Shown one piece after another: positions 23,305-34,509 of a DNA stretch of 64,000 nucleotides. The stretch is from Cordylochernes scorpioides (Eukaryota; Arthropoda; Arachnida; Pseudoscorpiones; Chernetidae). Every line of letters begins with the position of its first letter. The first letter of the stretch is position 1. The DNA lies in contig CP092871.1 of the NCBI GenBank assembly GCA_030710605.1, positions 72,346,193-72,410,192 on the forward strand, given 5' to 3'. A program made the position numbers and the translations under genes. Under the pieces are notes generated by a model. It was given only the letters and a program-made list of their open reading frames with translations. It was not told the origin of the DNA and made no database searches.

Positions 23305-24060
23305 TTGATGTGTGAATATCCTTCACCTGACATTCTTTTGATTCAAGAACCATATGTTTTACATGAAAATGTTATTTATGATATGGACTCTCAAATTATA
23401 TGTTCGAATAAAACTGGGGAAAAATATACGGCAACTATAATTTTAAATAAAAATATAAAGTTCAGCAAAGAGGAAAAATTCACAAATTCTTTTGTACAAC
23501 AATATCTATTTCTACAGTTAAAGCAAAATTAATTATTTCTAATTTCTACATTCATCCGAATACATTTAACCCTGTTCATCAAACATTCATTAGAGATCTG
23601 CTCAAAACGTATATAAATCAACCTGTAATCCTTTGCGGTGATTTTAATTCAAGACATACTATATGGTTTGTTATAAACTCTAATGGATATAGATTACAAC
23701 CTATTATAGACGAATGTAACCTCTTTATACATAACCTGAAAAAACACCCACCTGCCGCGGAGAGTAAGTATAATTGATCTCACAATCTCGAATAAACACT
23801 CACTAAGTTTAATAAACAACTGGCATACCTCTGATTTGACTAATATTTCCGACCATGTTGCTGTTAAATTTGATATCAGGTTAAAGAATGGTCATTTATT
23901 CAATAATCAAATTTCCACTTTGAAAAAAATGCGAATTGGGCAAATTTTTCTAATAACATATCATTACAAGATACAAAAAACTGGGAATTGATATAAGCAG
24001 AGTGAAAGATGAGGAAGACATTGATGGGATAGTGAACGCACTCATTAATTTATTGAGAGA
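23305..24060 (+). pseudogene. LINE A APE-type endonuclease, frameshifted
   Basis: Domain order follows the APE endonuclease that nicks target DNA in non-LTR retrotransposition: PDILLIQEPYV with the catalytic Glu near 23335-23355, ILCGDFNSRHTIW with the Asp-x-Asn near 23630-23668, IDLTIS near 23770-23790 and ISDHVAVKF near 23845-23875. These lie in different frames, so at least two frameshifts are present. Confidence 0.75.
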
Positions 24061-25563
24061 AGCAGCATTATAAATCTTCAAAGGTTAAATCCCCCATTAA
24101 TAAACATGTTTCCAGAATTGACTGGTGGACTAATGAACAGGAAATAATAAAAAATCATTTTCACTATATTAGAAACTAGTATTATCGTCATAAAACAATC
24201 AGTTACAATACATTTAAGTTGGTAAGAAACAAATACACTAATTCAATAAGAAAAGCTAAAAGAACTAACTGGCGAAACGTTATTGAAGAAAATTACACAG
24301 ATAATCCATTTGGTAATGCTTATAAGTTCTTCAATAAATTAAGATCCTCAAATGTAAAGAATGGAATTCCCATAATTGACAATTCACCAGAATATCTAAA
24401 AGAGCAAACAATGACCATATTAATGGACGATTTAATTCCTGAAGACGATCCTAATTTGGACAATTTTCAACAACAAATAATTAGAAATTTTAAGCCACGA
24501 ATGAATAATCCAAGCATAATTATTATCGAAGTAGAAGAACTAATGAATATCATTTCTAATTCTGATGTTTAAAAAGCTCCAGGTTTAGACAACATAAGTA
24601 ACAATATTGTAGCGTAGAAATCAAGCCTTGAAATATCCTAAGATATAAAATAATTTATTGATGACGTCACAAGGACGAGTCGACAATTATTAACACGTCA
24701 GCAAAACTATCTACAGCTAGGGAATCTTAAGCAAGCAAGCAAAGAAATATTTTAAAGATGATTTCACAAATACAGAGTAATATATATTTTTAGAATCTGT
24801 TGAGTATTTTCATTGAATTATATTAAATTAAATAATAAAATATTTCTTCGCCACAATATGATCAAATGTGCTTACCCAAAAATTAAGCATATGTTATGCA
24901 AACTATTTAATAAATGTATTCAAAAAGGGGTATTATCCGGAGAAATGGAAAATAGCAGCTCTAAAGATAATTCCTAAACCACATAAATCTAATTTAGAAT
25001 CAACAAAAAGTTATCGACCTATCTCATTGATTTCAAATCTTTCAAAAATTTTCGAAAAAATTTTGAAAAATCGAATTTATGAATTTTATGAAAGTAATAA
25101 TCTTTTGAGCTCCAGACAACATGGATTTGTCAAATAAAAATCAACGACAACGTGCTTGAATAAAATATTTACGATCGAGGATCAACAGCGATACGACTTG
25201 GATATTCCAGATATAATTGAAAATTTGATTAAATATAAAATTACACTATTGAAGAAAAATACTAACCAAACATTTCAAAGTTTCTTTCCCGCTAATATTC
25301 CGAATTATTTTCGGGCAAATTTCCACAACTCTCAATTTATTACAAATCACGGAAATTTTAGAAGCTTTTTAAAATTCATCAAAGCAGTGCAGGATTCAAG
25401 ATGCTTCTGTGGATGTGAGGAACAAATTTCTATTCATCTGCTGCTAAATTGCCCGTCTTTCAAGAGTATAGAGAGAGAAATAAGGATAACCCAGGCCCCT
25501 GGAGCGCAAGAAACACCAACTGCCCGGGCTGTCCAGCTAACTTGTAGAAACCAGTTACTCTAG
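24060..25563 (+). pseudogene. LINE A reverse transcriptase fragments
   Basis: Linker (RNKYTNSIRKAKRTNWRNVI, 24222-24281) and KAPGLDNIS motif (about 24570-24596) precede the MITE insertion. After it come YRPISLISNLSKIFEKILKNRI (about 25012-25077) and SSRQHGFVK. The frame then jumps to a C-terminal region with CFCGCEEQISIHLLLNCP (about 25402-25455), the usual C-terminal zinc knuckle. The catalytic FADD/YADD palm is missing, so the copy is dead. Confidence 0.75.
24608..24855. mobile_element. 248-bp MITE inserted in LINE A
   Basis: Terminal inverted repeats TGTAGCGTAGAAAT (left) and TGTGGCGAAGAAAT (right end read inward), 12 of 14 matching, flanked by ATAT on both sides (24604-24607 and 24856-24859). 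It interrupts the RT just after the KAPGLDNIS motif, which confirms it as a younger insertion. No coding capacity. Confidence 0.7.
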
Positions 25564-25570
25564 ATTATAT

Positions 25571-26725
25571 TTATATAGAGCCAATTGCAGAGCCGAACCA
25601 GCTGGTCAGGAAGTTCCATGCCTGCAGAGAACCCGGGAGTCCAGCCAACGAGACTGGGTCGAAGGAGGTCTTCCCAAGCAGCAGATCTGTCTTCATTCTG
25701 TGTTGCATGAAAGCAGGGCATTTGAATAGAAGGTGGTCCACAGTCTGTTGTTCCTCCATACAATGTGGGCAAGATGGGTCTTCCCCAGGACGCCAGAGAA
25801 CCAAGTCTGCCCGAACATGGCCATGTCCTGTAAGTAAGGTGGTGGTGACTTCTCCAGGACAGACCTTAGGGAGGAATTGGAGCAGCCGGTCTGGAGTATG
25901 GGATATTCTCCTCAGGTGTCTGTTGGAGTGGTCCCGGCAATAAACCTCCGTCCATGCGTCTAGGGCTGCCGCGCGTGAGTGGTTACGGGCCAGGCTTCTA
26001 GGCAGAATGGAAAATGATGGCTCTAAGATCAAAACGGCCGCGTTCTTAGCAGCTCTGTCTGCTCTTTCCTTTCCGTCGATGCCGCAGTGTCCCAGCACCC
26101 AACACAGATTTACGTTTTGGTTGGTGTTCAGTGCGAGAATAATCTTAGCTAATAATGTCGATCGAACTGGACCTGACGTACATATGGCTGACAGAGCTGA
26201 TCTGCAGTCCGACGCGATAGTGATCGCATTTCTTGAATAACCTTCCTTCACCAGACGGACCGCCCAGCGGATTGCCAGAAGTTCAGCCTGGAAGGCTGTG
26301 CAGTCGGGATGGAGCCGTAAGAGAACGGGCTGCTGATCTTCTGATGAGGGAACAATTGCAGCGCCCACCCCAGCCTCATTTTTTGATCCGTCTGTGAATA
26401 TTATAGGTGTTGTTATCTCCTCGATGTTTAGACTGAAAGACAATTGACGTCTATCTGGAGGGTATGGCAAAGAAGCAAGGCCTGGTCTAGATTCAAAATT
26501 TCCTTCATTGATTTCCTTCAGGAACGCCGTACGAGACCTAACAATAATATCGAAAGGAGGGCTGCCGGTGATGGAGATGGCGGAGACTGTAGGTGTGTAA
26601 GGACCTCCTCTCAGTACACGTTTCGCAAAATTCCAGTGAAGGCTCCTAAGTTGCCTAATGCCTTCGCTGGAGAGAGCACGACCTCCCCATGCTGACGCTC
26701 GGTCCAGCTGAAAGGAATATTCCAA
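25571..26725 (-). pseudogene. LINE B ORF2, RNase H and C-terminal knuckle
   Basis: A 384-aa open frame. RNase HI residues are visible: FTDGSK (D112), AELLAI (E148), SDCRSAL (D173) and the outer loop with HCGIDGKERADRAAK (H213, D223). A C-terminal knuckle follows at about C319-C336 (CPHCMEEQQTVDHLLFKCP). RNase H would degrade the RNA strand of the cDNA hybrid. It is in a different frame from the RT by one base. Confidence 0.88.
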
Positions 26726-28306
26726 ATTTACCCTGTATGGTGTGGGTGAGTCGTGGGATTATTGATCTGCATCTACGTGTGATCTTGCGTAGGTGGGCGA
26801 CAAATCCGCGGGTCTGGTAAAACTCCACTCCTAAGATTGTGACGGTCTTCTTGATGTTTAAAGGTTGACCAAGGACTCTAAGCCCTGTCTCGGAGTTGGG
26901 GTGGACATTACGCCATTGGAACAGGCAAGCTTGAGTCTTAATGGGGTTTATATTAAGACCATTTATCGTGCACCAAGATGTCAACCTCTCCAAGAAGGTG
27001 TTAGTGGCAGAGACCGGCAGGCGACCACGAACCTGAGTCATAAGGGTGAAGTCGTCCGCGTAAGCTATTAATCGGCTATCTATGATGGAGGGAAGGGTGA
27101 AGATGGTCCGAGCAACTATGTTCCACAGGAAAGGACTTAGCGCTGAACCCTGGGGAGTGCCGAGTTGGGAGGACGTACATTCTGTTGCTATCCAAGCTGA
27201 GTAAGAAACCGTCCAGTCTTCCAAAAAGCTTTTTACTAAACAGGTAATAGACTCTGAACAATTTAGACGTTCAAGATTTTGTATGATTGCCTGCCTCCAA
27301 ACAGTGTCGAAGGCCTTACTGATGTCCGAGCTGATGACAAGAGTTTTCCTCCAGTGAGCTTGTCTTTCTTCAATTAATTGAGTGATACTCGCCAGTGCAT
27401 CTTCCGCTGAACGACCATTTACGGTACCCAATACGGTTTTGTATTGAGCTTCAAAGAACCATCCATGACGATCCGCGAGCCTCTGAAGTCGGGCCAGGAT
27501 ACATCTCTCAAATACTTTGGCCATAGTGTTCAATAAAGTAATAGGTCTGTATTTCTCCAGCTGAATGGTGGCTGAATTGGAGGATTTAGGCAGAAGTATG
27601 AGGCGGCCTTCTTTCCATTGACGGGGGAAGTGGCCCATACGAAGGCATTTGGTGAACAATTCGGCCAGCAGGAATTGCAAGGAAGGGCCGCCCAGGTCTA
27701 GGCATTTTGAACCAAGACCGTCAGGGCCCGGGGCTTTCCTTTTTCCACAGCGATGAATGGCTCGCAAAACTTCCCAGGGTTTGAATTCAGGTTCGTCTGA
27801 GTGAGCAGAAATTGCATTCCTTTGCGGGTGAGGTCTGGTGTCATGTAGGAAAAAGTGATTTAACAGGGTCTGGCAAGTCTCATGAGGATTGTAAAGAGAG
27901 CCGTTATCATGTTTGAGAAGTGGCGGACCTCGGGGGGAGCCGCGGCCCCGGGCGATAAATCGATGTATGTCACTCCAGTATGCGGATGACACCTCCTTGC
28001 AGAGATTAACCAGGATTTACTTTTAGCTTTCCGTATAGCCGCCTTCAGTCGATTATGGCACGCTCGGTATAAACCGCGGAAGAAATTCCTAATAGAACAC
28101 CGGACTTTCTGACTATAACGGCGGAGGGAGATAACCAACCTTCTGATCCGACTCAGTTCGGGGGTCCACCACGGCTTTGACGGTCTTGTAGTATTGGAGC
28201 GTCTCCCCATGGAAGAGTCACAAGCTGATTGCAGGATGGAAGTCAGAAGGAGGACCACCCTGTCAATATCTTCTGGGCTAGAGGCCTCGTTTAATAAGGT
28301 AGTTAC
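26655..28306 (-). pseudogene. LINE B ORF2, linker and reverse transcriptase
   Basis: Resumes at 28306 on the far side of LINE C. The linker includes SKPWWTPELSRIRR. The RT has RKAPGPDGLG, YRPITLLNTMAKVFERCI, SSDISKAFDTVW (motif A Asp), GTPQGSALSPFLWNIV (motif B), IAYADDFTLM (catalytic YADD) and GLNINPIKTQ. A frameshift near 28000 separates linker from RT, and another near 26715 separates RT from RNase H. The active-site residues are all present. Confidence 0.88.
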
Positions 28307-30035
28307 ACCATCAAATTATAGGGGCATTGCCCTTATAAGCAACTTGTCAAAACATTTTACATCCATATTAAAAAATAGACTAAGTAATTGGATTGAAAAT
28401 AGAAAACTCATAGCGGAAAACCAGGCATGATTCAGAAAGGGCTACTCGTGCAAAGACCATATCTTCACGCTTACGTCACTAATTCAAATGTCATTAAACC
28501 GCAAAAGGAGGAAACTTTACACATTCTTTGTTGATCTTAAAAAGCGTTTGATACAGTTCTACATCTACTATTATGGAGAAAGCTTGCGCTTGTTGGTTCA
28601 AGTGGGCGATTTATCAAACTTATACAGAACTACTATGCTCAAATGATGGCAGCGGTCAGATGGAGCGGCTCTTTTACAGAATTTATCAAAATACAATCAG
28701 GTGTTCTTCAGGGTGAACCTCTTTCACCGTATTTATTTATTATTTTCAATAACGATCTGGTTGCTACGCTGGATGATTCTGACCTGCCAGGTATATACTT
28801 ACCGGGCCATGGAACTATACACCTGCTCCTGTTCGCGGATGATATAGTCTTCCGTGGTGAATCCAAGATAAATATCCAAATAAAGATTAATTTAATAAAA
28901 AATATTTTGAGGAAAATAGTTTAACTCTGAACCAATTCCAGTCTAAAATCGTAGCGTTTCGAAATGGAGGCCGCTTGGCTAGATCTGACGTTTGGTTTTG
29001 GGGCCAACAACCTTTGACAGTTACCTCAAAATATACGTATCTTGGCTACCCCTTAACAATCAAGAATCCAACTGCTTACGTGGCGCAGCACTTTAAAAGC
29101 AAAGCATTGATTGCTACAAACGCAGTATGGAGAATACTATCTAAGTCAAGAACCATATCGTTCGGACCAGTGATGAAATTACTTCACTCCATAGTTTTAT
29201 CCACGTTATTATACTCGGCCCCACTGTGGGCGACGAATCAGATAGGAGTTGTAAACCAGATCCAGGATATTTTTCTTACGGCGATTTCTTGACCTTCGCA
29301 AATTTACACTCCGGGCTATATCTTACGAACAGAAACCGAAAGGATTTCCCTTGAATTAAACATTACGAAATTGATTATAAAGTTCTAGATACGGATTTTA
29401 AAAATGGACAGGACAAGATTACCTTATGTTTGCTTGTTTCAGCTCTAGGAAGTTTCAATTTTGGGAAAAGCGGGAAACAACTTTATTTATAACCTGAATA
29501 ACATCATTGACTCTTGGGGTTTTTCTTTTCTTAAGAACTGTGAAGATTATATGGTTTTGCGAGGAGAAATGCCTAGAATAGTTCAAACCATAGTGGACCA
29601 GCTACTCCAATTGGACCGAGCTAAGATACAAAACTCAACTCATTGTATTCACTATCAATCTCTAAGTAGCTCCTTTATGACGGAGGACTACTTACTATCA
29701 AACCTCTCTTTGAAAATAGCCCGTCAAAGGATGCTATGGCTATTTTCCCCCGAGGATATCACGGGATTTTGGAACAGCGACCCTTTAAATTTCTACTTCT
29801 GCAATGCTGGCATCCAAAAAATTTGTTTCATTATCTATTCCATTGCCCATTCCTACAGGAAAAGAGACTGGAAATTCGCGAAATTTCGGGGCTAACTCAC
29901 TATAATGAACAACATGTATATACAATTTTTACTACTCTCCAGCTGGATAAAACATTTGTTTATAAATATTTAAAATTTTTCAAGGCGATTGACAAAATGA
30001 GGGAAGAAGTGCTCAACTCCCCAGACAACGGCTGA
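28307..30035 (+). pseudogene. LINE C reverse transcriptase and C-terminal region, frameshifted
   Basis: NYRGIALISNLSKHFTSILK (from about 28313), LKK-x-FDT-like segment near 28535, SGVLQGEPLSPYLFIIF (about 28700-28750), HLLLFADDIVF (FADD, about 28820) and the thumb-like WFWGQQPLTVTSKYTYLGYP (about 28990-29050). Then a C-terminal part in two frames (29461-29895 and 29736-30035). Stops and shifts occur near 28428, 28560, 28920 and 29292. It is clearly inactive. Confidence 0.85.
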
Positions 30036-30154
30036 TTGCTCCACCTCCCCTCTAAATTGTTTTTCCTCCTCACTCATGTACATATATAACCTCTTAGGGG
30101 AATCCCCTTGTAAGACAATAGTGTCTTAATGAAGGTTTTTGTTGTTGTTGTTGT
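28307..30154 (+). mobile_element. LINE C, 5'-truncated insertion nested in LINE B
   Basis: Flanked by a 14-bp duplication, AATAAGGTAGTTAC at 28293-28306 and AATAGGGTAGTTAC at 30155-30168 (one mismatch). The left and right LINE B frames resume across it, so the insertion point is exact. It begins within the RT domain and ends with the hairpin TAAGACAATAGTGTCTTA, AATGAAGG and a (GTT)n tail. It belongs to the same family as LINE D (39979-41692). Confidence 0.9.
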
Positions 30155-30168
30155 AATAGGGTAGTTAC

Positions 30169-30906
30169 CTGGTGGAGAGAAGAGTTGATGAAGGATTTAA
30201 AGGTCTGTTCTTTACATGAGGATTCAACCCAGGAGGATTTTGTCTCGTTATTGACCATGTCTAGGAATGTAGTCCAGATAGGTATATGGTCAGTGAAGGC
30301 CATCTCATCTAATAAACCTCTAGTGACATGGATAGCCAGTGAGCTGGATGCCAGAGTTACATCTATAGAAGAAGATAAAGGCCCATTTGACCAGGTCGAG
30401 TCCACAGGAGGTCCCAAGAAATGAAGATCATTGAAGCTGGCGAACTCTTCAAGATTAGCACCCTGGAAGTCCAACCTCGCACCGATGCCCCAGGTAGGAG
30501 AGTGGGCGTTAGTGTCCATACCCAGGATCACTGGAAGAGACGCCCGTCTTATCGTATCTTCCAGAAGAGGGATGAAATCATCGGCAGCTCTAAGGCCGTG
30601 CCAATAGGCCGAGTGCACCACGATGATGCTCTGCTCTAGACATATGGCTATGGAGGTTATGGCGGTGTCTGGGGAGGTTAGAGGGATGGGATGAAGGTTG
30701 CTACATGCCACAATTACCGAGGGGATGTAGGCGCCTGGGACAAAAAAAAAAGCCTGAAACCCACGTGTGGGCCAGAAGAAGTTAGTTGAGAGTTCTTGCA
30801 GGAGCACGATGTCGGCCTGTGTCGAATTTGCCAAATTTGCAATTTCAAGAATGACAGTTGGTGATTTTTTAGCGTTCACCTGCAGGACACGCAATGGCCT
30901 AGACAT
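30169..30906 (-). pseudogene. LINE B ORF2, endonuclease part
   Basis: From MSRPLRVLQVNAKKS at 30906: LQVN, IVLLQE (catalytic Glu), LPVILGMDTNAHSPTWG (Asp-x-Asn), SSIDVTLAS and FTDHIPIW (Asp-His), the full APE endonuclease set in the expected order. The frame is open until the LINE C insertion. Residues after VTTLL in the raw frame (a Gln run and beyond) come from the (GTT)n tail of LINE C read backwards, not from LINE B. Confidence 0.88.
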
Positions 30907-32047
30907 TGTTTCCTGTTCGGGCTATTCTCTCTTTTACAAAGGGACAGGTAGATAATGTGGCAAAGTGGTTGTGGGAGCTCCAGATTTTTTTTTGCAGCGG
31001 CAGCAGCGGCTTTGGCTTGGCTCGACCGAGCATCGGATGCCCTCATGCTCTGCAGAGCCGCAGCGATAGCAGATTGGATGGGCAGCTGGACAGGCAGAAG
31101 CGCGGTGGCCGAAGCCACAGCAACGGAAGCATTGCTTTAAAGTATGACTGCGCTCATACCTGTGCACTAGACCCGCCACAGGAATACGTCCATGTTGACC
31201 GAGGATTTCGGCGACTTGGTTGTCCACTTCGATGAACACTGTACTAGTGCTGTGTGCCGCATTATTCGATCGATGGACTACCCTGATTTCACGCTTTTCC
31301 AGGAGTGACTGCACGGAGTGGTTGGAGCGGAAGCTCTCGCATATCTCATCGTCCCGCACCTCCCCGTCCACTCTGAAGAGGCATTATCTTGGTAGGATAA
31401 CCGGGCACTCGGGGCAGCTTAGGCCCGTTGGCAGGGAGGTCAGCCCAGTGGCCAGCTACTTTGCCATTTGGGTTGTTTTGGGGTGGAAAACCACCTCGCC
31501 GCTGGTGTTGATGGACGCCACCACGTGTTTGATGACGCTAGGGAAGGATGAATCTTTTGAATTTCCCTCAAAAATTCCCTTGGGTTGCTTTGGGGTTAGC
31601 CGACCTGACGACGACATGCGATTCGAAGGAAGGAGCCAGATTCACAAATGTGGATTTCGCTTTGGGTTTCGGAGGTGCAGGCTTTACCGGCTTGTCTTTC
31701 TCTGCCACAACCGAGGCGAAAGAGGTGGAGGGAATCGGGACGTTGGCTGTGGGATTGGGTCTTCCTAGACTGGCTCCCTTGAAGGCGTCCTTAAGAAGAA
31801 GTTCTGCCTCTTGGACGAGAGTCAGTATCAGTCCTTTGGTGGCCATCTGTATTTTTTCGGGGGAGTCCAGGCTGGTGTCGGCAATGATCGCTTCGAAGGT
31901 TTGGCACTCAAAGTTGAACAAGTTCGCCGTGCTGTTGAATTTAAATTGGTGATGGGAAGACGGGAGGAGGTCTTCGTCCTCAGAACGCGGCCGCTTGTTG
32001 GCCTGCTGACTTCCTCCACCACCGCCATCATACTGGTTCAGCTCCAT
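30880..32047 (-). pseudogene. LINE B ORF1 (gag-like nucleic-acid-binding protein), frameshifted
   Basis: Starts MELNQYDGGGGGSQQANKRP at 32047 with a Gly- and charge-rich N-terminus, then a middle domain, then two CCHC knuckles, CFRCCGFGHRASAC and CYRCGSAEHEGIRC (about 31120-31170), and a third CxxC cluster. The frame changes between 31568 and 31371, where a stop follows HPKTTQMAK, and again after the knuckles, near an Ala-rich coil (AAAAAAKK). The role would be RNA packaging and chaperoning for the element. Confidence 0.8.
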
Positions 32048-32179
32048 AAATAAAAACTATCAAAAAGCAAATCTACTCCAAAGAGAGTAAAAAAAGGCAG
32101 ACCAGACAAAGAACATTATTCCGTTAACGAGATGAGGTGTGTATGGTTATTGGTTCGGCCAACAACAAATATCCAATTT

Positions 32180-34507
32180 ATATACACATATATTTTTACA
32201 TAATGAGGTTTTGAAAAATGCAAATAATCTTCATCTATTTACATGCACAACAATTTATTTTACCATCACTACAGCATAAATCACTCTTGGTGAAATTTTT
32301 TTATTGCAATTCAGAATCTGCCACTGAAGCTTTACAAGCGTTTCGTACCTTTAACGGTATTCGAAGCGGTAAAGGACCCATGAGTTGCTACTCTCTAAGG
32401 CGAATGATAAAAACTTTGGAGAAGACTGGATCTCTGGAAGCAAAATCTCGGAGTGGAAGACCATCGACATGCAAGTCAGGGGTTGCTACGGTTTCGTAGA
32501 ATGTTGAAGCTATTGAAACGTTATCCACGTATGGAGAAGTAAGTGCTCGACAAACGGGGATTTGGTATGGAACAGTTTGGAGAGCACTAAGAATTTGTCT
32601 TAAAAAATACCCGTAAAAAATTCAAAGACTTCACGAGCTAAAAGTCGGCGATTTTGAGAAGCGTCAAGAATTCGCTTCATGGGTTTTCCGGCAAATTGAT
32701 ATTGATGAAAACTGGCTGTTGAATGTTCTGTGGACAGATGAAGCTCAATTTTCTCTGAACGGAGAAGTTAACACTCAAAACAGCCGCATTTGGGCATCAG
32801 AAAACCCTAGGATTTTTACAGAAATGCCACTTCATCATCCCAGAGTTATAGTTTGGTGTGGGTTCACTTCTTCTTTTATTATTGGGCCATTTTTCTTTGA
32901 AGAAATAAATGGAAGAACATTTAAAACCGTTTCTGTAACTGGTGAACGTTATGTTCAACTTTTGAGAGAAAAGGTTATCCCCATATTGCAGGACAGACAA
33001 GCACTGAGCGAAATAACATTCATGCAAGATGGAGGACCTCCTCATATCTCCCGCGGTGCCAAACAATTGCTGAAGGATACGTTCGGTGAAGATCGTGTGA
33101 TAAGTCGCCACTTTATACACCAGTGGCCTTCAAGATCACCAGACTTGACGCCTTGCGATTTTTGGATTTGGGGGTACATTAAGTCGCGTGTTTATCGATG
33201 TCGGCCTACCACATTGGTCATGTTGAAGGCTTCTATCAGACGGCACGTTTCATCAATTTCAACAGATATGTTATTTAATGCTGTCCAATCTGTCATCTAT
33301 CGTCTGCAGGCGGTGTTTGAGAATGAAGGGCGCCACATTGAGCAAGGATTGTGATCTAATACAAGAGACAAGGCCGCCAAGAGACAAGTTACCTCATGTG
33401 TTATATAAGCTGCCATGTATTATATTATCTACCAATATTTTGAAACTCTTTGTGTTGGGTTATGGGTAAATAAATTCTGTCCTCATATCTTGTCTCTTTT
33501 TTATTTGTGAACAGTAATTTTTGTTTGTTTGTCATTTGCTCACATCTTATATTATGTCGTGCAGACCAAAGTGTTATAACTTCTCGAATAACACTGTACA
33601 CACAATTTTACCCCTTATGTTTAATTTATCGCTTTTCGCTCATTAAAAGAAATAGCATAAGGAATATTCTCTGTAACCCCCCACCTTTAGAAATTTTGGG
33701 CAAAAAAAAAAAATACTAAATGATTTTACTACCACGTTTTTCAACGCAAAAGGTTGATTTAAAAATTATATTTATTTGAGGGGATACATTTTTAAAAATC
33801 GTGTACAGTATAATAAACAATGATAACATTTGACAAGCCCATAGGATATTTGGAATAAAGTACGACAAATGTATTTTGTCACTCCCATCTATATTTCATT
33901 TGTTGGATCATGACAAATTTCCAGTTAAATAGTCGAGTGTCGCCAATTATTCAAGAAATTACACATTCCTTATAGCAAGAAATCCTATTAGTAGTACCAT
34001 CATAATTTTTGGTACTATATTAACATTTCAAAAAATCGTGTATTGAATTCAGCTATGTTTTTCAAACATTCAATATATTTGACAAAACTCTATCAAAAAT
34101 ATAAATATTTTTTGCTACATGTTTTAATTTGCATATACCTATTTTACATATCTCAGATTGTATTTAAAAATCGTTAACCATTTCTTCTAACTTTTGGCGA
34201 AATGGTGCTCTATTAATTAACGATTTGATATTATTAGGATTCTTTCCTGGTATACAAAAAGGAAAAATACGTGTCGATCAGTTATATTTTTCAATTAATC
34301 AAACAATTTGGCCGCTGAATTTCTGATTCTGGTACAGCGCCATCTAGGGAATGAAATTGTAACTAAAATCAATTTCGAAATTTTCAATATTTGCCATAAA
34401 AAATCCCATTGCATTCTGAACACAATGGTGTTTACCGCATTGCTCTAGCGCAAATATTCGCGGAGTTATTAATTTTTAAAGTTGTGCGGGACTTTTGGAT
34501 CACCCTG
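32180..34507 (+). mobile_element. Mariner-like element, right copy
   Basis: Inverted relative to the left copy and almost identical from about 32270 to 34507, including the long non-coding tail and the terminus. Upstream of the transposase start the two copies diverge and differ by an 11-bp indel just at the start codon. No inner terminal repeat is visible. Confidence 0.8.
32251..33354 (+). pseudogene. Mariner-like transposase, broken copy
   Basis: Same protein as the left copy. The initiating ATG is lost to the small deletion, a stop appears at about 32497-32499 (after VATVS), at least one deletion and another stop lie in 32500-32620, and the frame is open again from 32719. The catalytic LWTDEAQF, MQDGGPPH and SPDLTPCDFW segments are preserved. 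H-to-Q after the first Asp and a few other changes distinguish it from the left copy. It cannot encode a full protein. Confidence 0.88.
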
Positions 34508-34509
34508 TA

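Larger units (their letters stand above)
22715..25480 (+). mobile_element. LINE A, decayed non-LTR retrotransposon
   Basis: A plus-strand relic with, in order, an ORF1-like zinc-knuckle protein, an APE-type endonuclease and pieces of reverse transcriptase. It is broken by frameshifts, a SINE-like insert (about 23210-23300), a 248-bp MITE (24608-24855) and an internal deletion that removes the RT palm. It ends where the 3' end of LINE B abuts (about 25480). Low GC compared with LINE B, suggesting long residence or a different family. Confidence 0.75.
25481..32150 (-). mobile_element. LINE B, RNase H-bearing non-LTR retrotransposon
   Basis: A near-complete minus-strand element: ORF1 with zinc knuckles (from 32047), ORF2 endonuclease (from 30906), reverse transcriptase and RNase H (to 25571), then a short 3' region. 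It is about 4.8 kb once the nested LINE C (28307-30154 plus one duplicated target) is removed. RNase H places it with I/LOA-like clades by established knowledge; I cannot fix the clade. Higher GC than surrounding DNA indicates a more recent arrival than LINE A. Frameshifts near 31470, 31000, 28000 and 26715 make this copy inactive. Confidence 0.85.
20309..34507. mobile_element. 14.2-kb composite bounded by inverted mariner-like copies
   Basis: The two outer ends are CAGGGTGATCCAAAAGTCCC at 20309 and its exact complement at 34507, each next to TA. Inward from both ends about 2.25 kb is near-identical and inverted: non-coding tail of about 1.1 kb, then transposase. Neither copy shows the same terminal sequence at its inner end. 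The interior is a pile of LINE fragments. The whole may be a composite transposon, or an inverted duplication of a truncated element. The TA flanks fit mariner-type insertion but are too short to prove that it moved as one unit. Confidence 0.6.

Noticed and set aside
30094..30906. 270-aa minus-strand ORF taken as one protein
   Set aside because: Its C-terminal part (Gln run onward) is LINE C tail read backwards; only the part down to about 30169 is LINE B endonuclease.
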